A program made the position numbers and the translations under genes. Positions 33,082-40,295 of a DNA stretch of 44,330 nt are shown piece by piece; position 1 is the stretch's first letter; every line of letters begins with the position of its first letter. The notes below the pieces were generated by a model. That model was not told the origin of the DNA. It saw nothing but the letters and a program-made list of their open reading frames with translations, and did no database searches. This DNA is from Myxococcota bacterium (GTDB lineage Bacteria; Myxococcota_A; Polyangia; Polyangiales; Polyangiaceae), in NCBI GenBank assembly GCA_963169165.1, contig CAUJFL010000127.1, positions 1 to 44,330 of the forward strand. The letters are read 5' to 3'.

Positions 33082-35094
33082 ATGCGCACTCAGCCTTCTG
33101 TCGCCCTGTTCGCCGCCCTCTCCACTCTTTCCTTCCTCGCCGCCCCCGCCTCGGCCCAGGTGTACGCCGAGAGCTGGGAGTCCGGCTCCAGCGACTGGCG
33201 CGTGGGCAACCCGCCCGGCCCCATCAACCTGGTGCAGGAGGGCTCTGCCGCTGCGTGCGGGACCACATTTCAGCGCGAGGTGCTGCCGGGCTCCGGAGGG
33301 CGAGTGTTCAAGTCCACGGGGATCCCCGTCACTGGCGGGCAGACCTACTGCGTCTCGGCCTGGGTCCGCTGGGGGCGCACCGGCGCGGCCCCGGCCGTCA
33401 TCCAGCCGTTCCTGGGCATCAACCTCTCGGACGCCAGCGGCGCGCCCGGGCTCGAGCACTGGCTCATCGGGTCCAACTACTCGACCGGGTACCCGGCGCC
33501 CGACGACATGGTGACCGACGTCGATCTCGATCCATCGATGGAGCACCAGTGGCAGTGGCTGTCGAAGACCTTCGTCCTCGAGGGCGCCGCGACGCACATC
33601 ATCATCAAGAACGAGAGCTTCGCGTGCCCCGGGTGCGACCCGAGCGCCGGATACGCAGACTTCGACGACATCATCCTGACCGACGGCGCGTGCCCGGCGA
33701 CGCCCCCGCCTCCGGCCGTCCCGCACGGCGCGTGCGCGGCGCCTACCGCGGCCTGCTCGGCGACGCTCGGCTGCGTCGAGTGCGTCGATGACACCACCTG
33801 CGCGGCCCCGACCCCGCAGTGTGACGTCGCCAAGGGCAAGTGTGTGGCGTGCGTGAGCGACACCGGCTGTGGCGCGCCGACCCCGGCGTGCGACACGGGC
33901 GCGCAGCTCTGCGTAGGCTGCATGGCGGACAGCCACTGCGGCGGCGCGACGCCCTTCTGCGACACCTCGACCAAGACCTGCGTGGGCTGCGTCGACTCGG
34001 GTGACTGCTCGGGCGCCACGCCCGTCTGCGACCCCGCCGTCCACGCGTGCGTCGCCTGCCTGGACGACACCACCTGCGGCGCCCCGACGCCGGCTTGTGA
34101 CACCTCGACCAAGACCTGCGTGGGCTGCGTCGACTCGGGCGACTGTGTGAACCCGACGCCGGCCTGCGACACCACGGCCCATGCCTGCGTCGCCTGTCTG
34201 TCGAACAATGACTGCTCAGGGGCGACCCCGGTGTGCGATCTCACGCCGCACCTCTGCGTCGGTTGCCTCGCCGATGGCGACTGCACGGATCCGACGCTCC
34301 CCGTCTGTGACGGAGGCACGAAGACCTGTGTGATGGGCGGCGCCGGCGGCGCGGGCGGCGGCGCGGGCGCTGGTGGCTCCGGGGCGGGCGGCGACGCCGG
34401 AGCGGGCGGCGACGCCGGAGCGGGCGGCGACGCCGGAGCGGGCGGCCAGGCCGCGGGCGCCGGCGGCGCGAGCGCAGGGGCGGGCGGCGACGCCGGAGCG
34501 GGCGGCCAGGTCGCGGGCGCGGGCGGCCAGAGCGCGGGCGCGGGCGGCGTGACCTCGGGCGGCACGAGCGGGAGCGCCGGCGCCGGCGCTGCGGGGGCAG
34601 GCGGCGCGGGCAAGGCTGGCGCGGGCGGTGGGGGCAGCTCGGGCGCGGCGGGCAAGGCTGGCGCAGCCGGCGCCGCTGGCAAGGCTGGTGCTTCCGGCGC
34701 CGCTGGCAAGGCTGGTGCTGCCGGCGCCGCTGGCAAGGCTGGTGCTGCCGGTGGCGCTGGCAAGGCTGGTGCCGCTGGCGCCGCAGGCAAGGCTGGTGCT
34801 GCCGGTGGCGCTGGCAAGGCCGGTGCCGCCGGTGCCGCCGCGAACGCCGGTGCGGCCGGCGCGGGTGGGGCCGGGACGGCTGGCAAGGCGGGCGCGGCGG
34901 CCGGTGGCAGGGCGGGGGCGACGGCGGGCTCGTCGGCCGCGGGGGCCGCCGCGGCCTCCAACGCGCCGGGCGGGCTCGACACGGAGCGCGAGGGCGGCTG
35001 CAGCGGCAGCGCGAACGGCGGGGACCCGGGCGGCGCGGCGCTGTCGATGGTCGCGCTGCTCGGCGCGCTGGTCAGGCGGCGCCGGCGCGGCTGA
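33082..35094 (+). CDS. Secreted Cys-repeat protein with Gly/Ala stalk and MYXO-CTERM anchor
   Basis: 670 residues. A signal peptide (1-25, cleavage after ASA) precedes a carbohydrate-binding-like beta domain (about 27-202: ESWESGSSDWRVG, CVSAWVRWG, YADFDDIIL). Eight 23-24-residue repeats with six or so Cys positions follow from Cys231 to about 416 (CVGCVDSGDCSGATPVCD type). Then a Gly/Ala/Lys stalk runs to about 615 and the C-terminus is CSGSANGGDPGGAALSMV, a hydrophobic helix and five Arg. The invariant Cys (Cys640), helix and Arg cluster are the MYXO-CTERM sorting signal, processed by myxosortase and lipid-anchored at the surface. The stalk is next to the anchor, as in the lipoproteins of this window. 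Confidence 0.88.
   Translation: MRTQPSVALFAALSTLSFLAAPASAQVYAESWESGSSDWRVGNPPGPINLVQEGSAAACGTTFQREVLPGSGGRVFKSTGIPVTGGQTYCVSAWVRWGRTGAAPAVIQPFLGINLSDASGAPGLEHWLIGSNYSTGYPAPDDMVTDVDLDPSMEHQWQWLSKTFVLEGAATHIIIKNESFACPGCDPSAGYADFDDIILTDGACPATPPPPAVPHGACAAPTAACSATLGCVECVDDTTCAAPTPQCDVAKGKCVACVSDTGCGAPTPACDTGAQLCVGCMADSHCGGATPFCDTSTKTCVGCVDSGDCSGATPVCDPAVHACVACLDDTTCGAPTPACDTSTKTCVGCVDSGDCVNPTPACDTTAHACVACLSNNDCSGATPVCDLTPHLCVGCLADGDCTDPTLPVCDGGTKTCVMGGAGGAGGGAGAGGSGAGGDAGAGGDAGAGGDAGAGGQAAGAGGASAGAGGDAGAGGQVAGAGGQSAGAGGVTSGGTSGSAGAGAAGAGGAGKAGAGGGGSSGAAGKAGAAGAAGKAGASGAAGKAGAAGAAGKAGAAGGAGKAGAAGAAGKAGAAGGAGKAGAAGAAANAGAAGAGGAGTAGKAGAAAGGRAGATAGSSAAGAAAASNAPGGLDTEREGGCSGSANGGDPGGAALSMVALLGALVRRRRRG
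33772..34329 (+). repeat. Eight 69-72-bp Cys-repeat units, with a 41-bp identical pair
   Basis: Each unit encodes 23-24 residues with Cys at fixed places (CxxCxxxxxC, then CD). A 41-bp stretch at 33961-34001 is repeated without change at 34099-34139, exactly 138 bases (two units) further on. Exact identity over such a distance suggests recent duplication or gene conversion of two units. Confidence 0.85.
34651..34839 (+). repeat. Seven 27-bp repeats in the stalk of the MYXO-CTERM protein
   Basis: Seven head-to-tail 27-bp units encode GKAGAAGAA or near variants (GKAGAAGGA, GKAGASGAA). Lys recurs every nine residues. The period preserves the frame, so length variation between strains would be tolerated. 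Confidence 0.88.
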
Positions 35095-35151
35095 GCGCGG
35101 CGTGGTCGCTCGAGGTGTCGCGAACACCGCGCACCTCGGCCTGGACGCACT

Positions 35152-36105
35152 ATGCTGGTCGGCGCCTTGACGCCCCGGGAGCTCGAGCAGTACTTCGCGC
35201 GCATCGCCTACCGCGGGCCGACGACGCCCACGCTGGCGGTCCTGCACGCCCTGACCGCCGCCCACAGTCAGGCCATCCCCTTCGAGAACCTCGATCCGCT
35301 GCTCGGGCGCGGGGTCGAGCTCTCGGAGGGGGCGGTGTTCGACAAGCTCGTCTCGCGGCGCCGCGGGGGTTACTGCTTCGAGCAGAACGGGCTGTTCTTG
35401 CGCGTCCTCGAGTCCCTCGGCTTCGAGGTGACCCCCCTCTCTGCGCGCGTGCGGATCGATCGCCCCCGCCAGATGATCCCCGCCCGCACCCACATGTTCC
35501 TGCGAGTGAAGCTGGGCGGCGAGCGGTGGCTCACCGACGTCGGGGTCGGCGGCCTCTCGCTCACCGCGGCGCTCCTGTTTCAGCCCGAGCTGGAGCAGGC
35601 CACGCCGCACGAGCGACGTCGCGTCACGGTCGAGGACGGTCGCTACTTTCATCAAGCGTGGCTCGGTCAGGGGTGGGCCGACGTCTACGAGTTCACCGGT
35701 GAGCCGATGCCGCTCATCGACCGAGAGGTCGCCAACTGGTACACGAGCACCCACCCGCAGTCGCACCTTCGTCAGGCGCTGCTCGTGGCCCGCGCCGCCC
35801 CCGACGGCGGGCGCATCACCCTGATGAATCATGAGCTGAAGCTCCGCGGGCGTGACGGCCCGGCCGAGGGGCAGGTCCTGTCGTCCCAGGCGCAGCTGCG
35901 GAGTGTGCTGCTGGAGCGCTTCGGGCTGAGGCTCGAACCCGAGGTGTGCATCCCGGTTCCGGGCCTGCCCGCCTTAGCGTCCGCGCCCGTTCGCGCCATG
36001 ACGCTCGGTCCGCGCCGAGCGCGGCTCGCGACCACGATCGGCTCGATCATGTCGGGCGAACGAACAGTTCGCTCCACGGTCGCCAGGGGCCTAAATTCCC
36101 CGTAA
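35152..36105 (+). CDS. Arylamine N-acetyltransferase
   Basis: 317 residues, cytoplasmic. The catalytic triad is complete: Cys75 in RRGGYCFEQN, His114 in ARTHMFLRV and Asp129 in WLTDVGVGG. PFENLDPLLG near residue 44 is another family signature. The enzyme moves an acetyl (or other acyl) group from CoA to aromatic amines or hydrazines. It is about 40 residues longer than usual NATs because of a tail rich in Arg, Ser and Thr after residue about 275, with no recognised domain. It stands alone between two surface-protein genes; its usual relatives also act in polyketide release, but no such gene is near. Confidence 0.93.
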   Translation: MLVGALTPRELEQYFARIAYRGPTTPTLAVLHALTAAHSQAIPFENLDPLLGRGVELSEGAVFDKLVSRRRGGYCFEQNGLFLRVLESLGFEVTPLSARVRIDRPRQMIPARTHMFLRVKLGGERWLTDVGVGGLSLTAALLFQPELEQATPHERRRVTVEDGRYFHQAWLGQGWADVYEFTGEPMPLIDREVANWYTSTHPQSHLRQALLVARAAPDGGRITLMNHELKLRGRDGPAEGQVLSSQAQLRSVLLERFGLRLEPEVCIPVPGLPALASAPVRAMTLGPRRARLATTIGSIMSGERTVRSTVARGLNSP

Positions 36106-36184
36106 TTCGTCGCGTTGCATGGGCGGCACGCCGCCTGCAAAGCCTCCTTCCACGGGCCGCGTGGCCCGCCACCAGGAGGCCGTG

Positions 36185-37783
36185 ATGACCCATCGTACGA
36201 TCGCTTGCATCTTCGCTCTGTCGCTCCCCTCGCTGTTCGCGTGCTCGTCCGCGACGTCCGTCGACGAGGCTGCCGACCCGTCGGAGGCATGCGGTGTCGA
36301 CTGTGGTCCACGCGGAGGGAGCGCGGGCGCGTCGAACATGCCAGGCGTGGCTGGCTTCCCGTCGAAGGCCGCCGGAGCCGGCGCTTCGCAAGCGAGCAAG
36401 GGTGGCAGCGCCGGGAGCGCGGGCGCTCCGAAGGCGAGCAGCGGAGGCAGCGCTGGCGTCGCGGGCGCTCCGAAGGCGAGCAGCGGAGGCAGCGCTGGCG
36501 TCGCGGGCGCTCCGAAGGCGAGCAGCGGAGGCGGCGCTGGAGTCGCGGGCGCTCCGAAGGCGAGCAGCGGAGGCGGCGCCGGCGTCTCGCAGGGCGCGGC
36601 GGGCGCGGCGTCTGGCGGGGGGCCCACTCCGCTCGGTCCGGGCCAGGCGCGCGTCATCGGCTACTTCGCGGCGTGGAGCGTGTACGGGCGCGACTATCAT
36701 GTCTCTCAGCTCCCGGCGGCGCAGCTCACGCACATCAACTACGCCTTCGCCAACGTCTCAGCGAGCGGTGAGTGCGAGCTCGGCGATCCTTACGCCGACA
36801 CCGACAAGGCCTACCCCGGTGATGGCTGGGAGCCCGGCCAGCGCCGCGGCAGCTTTCATCAGCTCGAGCTGCTGAAGCAGCAGCACCCGCACCTCAGGAC
36901 CATGATCTCGGTCGGCGGCTGGACGTGGTCGGGCCGCTTCAGCGACGTCGCGGCGACCGACGCGGGCCGAAAGAAGTTCGCGGCGTCGTGCGCCGCGTTC
37001 GTCGAGCAGTGGGGCTTCGACGGCGTCGACGTCGACTGGGAGTACCCGGTCGAGGGCGGCCTCGACACCAACACGACCCGCCCCGAGGACGGTCACAACT
37101 ATACACTGTTGCTGGCGGAGCTGCGCGCCGCGCTCGACGCGAAGGGCGCGGCGCTCGGCCGGCCGCTCGAGCTGAGCATCGCGGCGCCCGCCGGCCCGTC
37201 GATCCTGAAGCACCTCGAGCTCGCCCAGCTGTCGAAATCGACCGATTTCATCAACCTGATGGCCTATGACTTTCAGGGCGGCTGGAGCGCGCGGACGGGG
37301 TTCAACGCCCCGCTCTACGCGGCCGCCGACGATCCGTCGCCGCCGTCCGAGCGCGACACCATGAACATCGACGCGGCCGTCAAGGCGTACCTCGCCGGGG
37401 GTGTCCCGCCCGGCGAGCTGGTCGTGGGCGTGCCGTTCTACGGGCGCGGGTGGTCGGGCGTGAAGGCCTCGAGCGACGGCCTCTTCCAGCAGTTCGGCGG
37501 GGTGCCGCAGGGCAGCTTCGAGGCCGGGGTGTTCGACTGGAAGGATCTCGCCGCGAACTACATCCCGAAATCGACGCGCCGCTTTCATGACGGCTCGAAG
37601 GTGCCGTGGCTCTTCGACGCCAAGTCCGGCGTGATGATCTCGTATGACGATCCCGAGTCGATGGGGCTGAAGGCCGACTACATCAAGCAGAAGGGCCTCG
37701 GCGGCGCGATGATCTGGGAGCTGAGCGGCGACGACGATCAGCACCAGCTCCTCACGGCGCTCACGAAGGTGCTGCGGCCCTGA
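36185..37783 (+). CDS. GH18 chitinase lipoprotein with repeat stalk
   Basis: 532 residues from the ATG at 36185, preceded by GGAGG five bases upstream. The signal ends in LPSLFAC (Cys20), so the enzyme is a lipoprotein. Residues about 44-152 are a spacer with four near-identical 14-residue units AGAPKASSGG(S/G)AGV. The GH18 domain (about 153-532) begins ARVIGYFAAW, has SVGGW (242-246) and the active-site motif DGVDVDWE with catalytic Glu286 and Asp284, followed by NLMAYDF and near the end GGAMIWELSGDD. It hydrolyses chitin or related GlcNAc polymers outside the cell. Surface chitinase on a stalk would suit scavenging or predation on fungi. Confidence 0.95.
   Translation: MTHRTIACIFALSLPSLFACSSATSVDEAADPSEACGVDCGPRGGSAGASNMPGVAGFPSKAAGAGASQASKGGSAGSAGAPKASSGGSAGVAGAPKASSGGSAGVAGAPKASSGGGAGVAGAPKASSGGGAGVSQGAAGAASGGGPTPLGPGQARVIGYFAAWSVYGRDYHVSQLPAAQLTHINYAFANVSASGECELGDPYADTDKAYPGDGWEPGQRRGSFHQLELLKQQHPHLRTMISVGGWTWSGRFSDVAATDAGRKKFAASCAAFVEQWGFDGVDVDWEYPVEGGLDTNTTRPEDGHNYTLLLAELRAALDAKGAALGRPLELSIAAPAGPSILKHLELAQLSKSTDFINLMAYDFQGGWSARTGFNAPLYAAADDPSPPSERDTMNIDAAVKAYLAGGVPPGELVVGVPFYGRGWSGVKASSDGLFQQFGGVPQGSFEAGVFDWKDLAANYIPKSTRRFHDGSKVPWLFDAKSGVMISYDDPESMGLKADYIKQKGLGGAMIWELSGDDDQHQLLTALTKVLRP
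36419..36586 (+). repeat. Four 42-bp repeats in the chitinase spacer
   Basis: Four consecutive 42-bp units encode AGAPKASSGG(S/G)AGV. Differences are one Ser/Gly codon and a few silent changes. The repeat lies between the lipid-attached Cys and the catalytic domain. Confidence 0.9.
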
Positions 37784-37951
37784 GCCTCCCCGAAGTCTCC
37801 TCACGCCGAGCGTCGCGCGCCTCCGTCACGGCCGCGGCGCGGGCGCGTTGCGCTCGAGGTCCACGCGAACTCCACGCGCGCTGCACCGAAGCTGCATCCC
37901 TCCGCGACCGCGCAATTCGACATCCGAAGCGCCAGGATCCATACGGCGCGC

Positions 37952-39283
37952 ATGACGATCCAGACCACACAGCCGCGGCTCGCCGGCTGGGGGCGGCAAT
38001 TTCGCCCCGCGCGCGAGCTCACCCCCGAGTCGCTGCTCGCGCCGTCGCGAGACGCCGTGCTGTCGCGCGGGCTCGGGCGCGCCTACGGCGACAGCGCCCT
38101 GCCTCCCGCGTCGCGCCCCGTCGTGCTGACGACGCGCCGGGCGGATCACTTCGTGTCGTTCGACGCGGGGACGCGGGAGCTCCGGGCCGAGGCGGGCGTG
38201 TCGCTCGCGACGATCAACCGCCTGTTCCTGCCTCGCGGCTATTTTCTGCCGGTCACGCCCGGCACCCAGCACGTCACGCTCGGCGGCGCGGTGGCGGCCG
38301 ACGTACACGGGAAGAACCACCACGTCGACGGCGGCTTCGGCGATCACGTGACGTCGCTCGTCGTCCGCGTCGGAGACGGCCGCGTCATCACTTGCACCCG
38401 AGAGCGCGACGCGGACCTCTTCTGGGCGACGATCGGCGGGATGGGACTGACGGGCCACGTGCTCGAGGTCGGCCTGACGATGCGCGCCGTGCCGTCGGGC
38501 GTGATCGACGAGGAGCTGACGCGGGTCGACGGTCTGGAGGCCTTTCAGGACGCGCTCGCCGTCGCCGCGACGAGGCATCGATACACTGTTGGCTGGATAG
38601 ACTGTCTCACCCGCGGCGCCAGCGCGGGGCGCGGCGTGCTGATGGCGGGTGACTTCTCTCGCGCGCCGGGCGCGCCCGTCCCGCGCGCCCGCGAGCGGGT
38701 CGCGAGGCTGCGGTTCGAGCTGCCGTCGTGGGCGCTCGGGCGCGCCACGGTGCGGGCGTTCAACGAGGTACACTTCCGGGCGTTTCCGCGCGGGACCACG
38801 CGTCGAAGCATCGGCTGGGAAGACTTCTTCTACCCGCTCGATCGCGTCGATGACTGGAACCTCATGTACGGCTCCCGCGGCTTCACCCAGTATCAGTGTG
38901 TGCTGCCCGAGCGCTCGGCGAGGCTGGGCGCGGCGCGCGTGATGAACGTGCTCACGCGTCGAGGCGGCGCGTCGTTTCTCTGTGTGATCAAGGACTGCGG
39001 GCCCGAGGGGCGCGGCATGCTGTCGTTCCCGCTGAAGGGGATCTCGATCGCGCTCGATCTGCCGCTCTGCGACGGGACTCAGGCGCTCGTCGACGCGCTC
39101 AACGAGGAGGTCATCGCCCACGGCGGCCGCATCTACCTGGCGAAGGACTCGCTGACGCGGCGAGAGCACTTCGCGCAGATGGAGCCCCGCCTGGCAGCCT
39201 TCCAGGAGGTGCGACGCAAGTGGGATCCCCGGCGAACGATCAGGAGCGCGCAGTCGGTCCGCCTGATGGGAGACGCGCCGTGA
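37952..39283 (+). CDS. DprE1-like FAD-dependent oxidase
   Basis: 443 residues, VAO-type flavoenzyme resembling DprE1, which oxidises the 2'-OH of decaprenyl-phosphoryl ribose. It shows RGLGRAYGDSAL (39-50), TPGTQHVTLGGAVAADVHGK, then NHH (122-124) and, near the end, LAKDSL with the Lys that matches DprE1's active-site Lys. The position equivalent to mycobacterial Cys387, the benzothiazinone target, reads SIALDLP, that is Ala, so that covalent inhibition should fail here. Its stop overlaps the start of the next gene (GTGA), as in dprE1-dprE2 pairs. The substrate in this organism is unproven; related pairs serve other glycans too. Confidence 0.88.
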   Translation: MTIQTTQPRLAGWGRQFRPARELTPESLLAPSRDAVLSRGLGRAYGDSALPPASRPVVLTTRRADHFVSFDAGTRELRAEAGVSLATINRLFLPRGYFLPVTPGTQHVTLGGAVAADVHGKNHHVDGGFGDHVTSLVVRVGDGRVITCTRERDADLFWATIGGMGLTGHVLEVGLTMRAVPSGVIDEELTRVDGLEAFQDALAVAATRHRYTVGWIDCLTRGASAGRGVLMAGDFSRAPGAPVPRARERVARLRFELPSWALGRATVRAFNEVHFRAFPRGTTRRSIGWEDFFYPLDRVDDWNLMYGSRGFTQYQCVLPERSARLGAARVMNVLTRRGGASFLCVIKDCGPEGRGMLSFPLKGISIALDLPLCDGTQALVDALNEEVIAHGGRIYLAKDSLTRREHFAQMEPRLAAFQEVRRKWDPRRTIRSAQSVRLMGDAP

Positions 39284-40035
39284 GCCACGCGACGGGGCGC
39301 AGGGTGGTGTTCGTGGGCGCGACGCGCGGCATGGGGCGCGCGCTGTCACGGAGGCTGGTCGAGCGCGGTGATCGCCTGTGTCTGCTGGGACGCGACGCGG
39401 GCGAGCTCGCGCGCGCGGCCGCCGATCTCGGCGTGCGCGGCGCCTCCGCGCCCCCGACGACCGTCGCGTGCGATCTCTCTGACCCGGACACGATCGAGCC
39501 GGCGCTCGACGCCGCGCTCGCGGATCTCGGGCGCCTCGACGTCGTCGTGGTGACGGCCGGCGAGTTCGCCACGCAGGAGGCGCTCGAGGCCGAGCCTTCG
39601 CGCGTGTCTCGGCTGTTCGACGTCAACGTGCGCGGCGTGGTGCTTCTGTGCGAGGGCGCGAAGCGCAGGATGCTCGCGATGGGTGGCGGCGCGCTCGTCG
39701 TGTTCACCAGCGTCGCGGGAGAGCGCGGCCGCGCGTCGAACGTGCTGTACGGAGCGACGAAGGCGGCGCTCTCGGCGTACCTCGAGGGGCTGGATCATCG
39801 TCACTTTCGCGATGGGCTGCGCGTGCTCGACGTGAAGCCGGGCTTCGTGCGCACGTCGATGACAGCGGGGCTGCGCGAGCCGCCGTTCGCGGGAGAGCCA
39901 GAGCAGGTGGCGCGCGACGTCGAGCGCGCGATGGATCGACAGCGATCGGTCGTGTTCACCCCGCGCGCGTGGGGACCAGTGATGTCCGTCGTGCGAGGGC
40001 TGCCGCGCGCGGTGATGCGGCGTGCGAGGTTCTGA
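39280..40035 (+). CDS. DprE2-like short-chain dehydrogenase/reductase
   Basis: 251 residues from a GTG overlapping the DprE1-like stop. The N-terminal NAD(P)-binding motif is GATRGMGRAL (13-22), the catalytic Ser144 sits in FTSVAGERG and Tyr157/Lys161 in LYGATK. It belongs to the same SDR branch as DprE2, which reduces the keto intermediate to decaprenyl-phosphoryl arabinose using NADH. The tight coupling with the oxidase gene supports a joint two-step epimerisation. The C-terminal RPRAVMRRARF-like basic end may contact the membrane. Function is by analogy. Confidence 0.87.
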   Translation: MSHATGRRVVFVGATRGMGRALSRRLVERGDRLCLLGRDAGELARAAADLGVRGASAPPTTVACDLSDPDTIEPALDAALADLGRLDVVVVTAGEFATQEALEAEPSRVSRLFDVNVRGVVLLCEGAKRRMLAMGGGALVVFTSVAGERGRASNVLYGATKAALSAYLEGLDHRHFRDGLRVLDVKPGFVRTSMTAGLREPPFAGEPEQVARDVERAMDRQRSVVFTPRAWGPVMSVVRGLPRAVMRRARF

Positions 40036-40295
40036 CCGCGGCGCCGCTCACTGGGCACGCCCACCGCCGACCGGGCCGCGAGGGTCACGTCACGAGATCC
40101 CTGGTGAGGTCGCCGCGCGCGTGCTCGGCGTCGGGATCGTCGCAACGGTAGGATTGTTTGGTGCGTGCGCCCTGTTCGCCCCCTCCCTCGGGGACGGGGC
40201 GGCGCGGGCCCCCACAGCTCGACTGCCTGAAAGTGGATAGTCGAGGTTCGTGAGCTGGATAGACGGACCGCCCCGCCTCTCATAACTCACGCGCC

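Noticed and set aside
34651-34839. 27-bp repeats as a CRISPR array or origin iterons
   Set aside because: Units are contiguous, in frame and encode a regular GKAGAAGAA peptide of the stalk.
40022-40240. A 72-residue plus-strand frame with a hydrophobic stretch and LFGAC
   Set aside because: It overlaps the end of the reductase gene, has no ribosome site, and the hydrophobic part could be chance. A tiny lipoprotein is possible but not supported.
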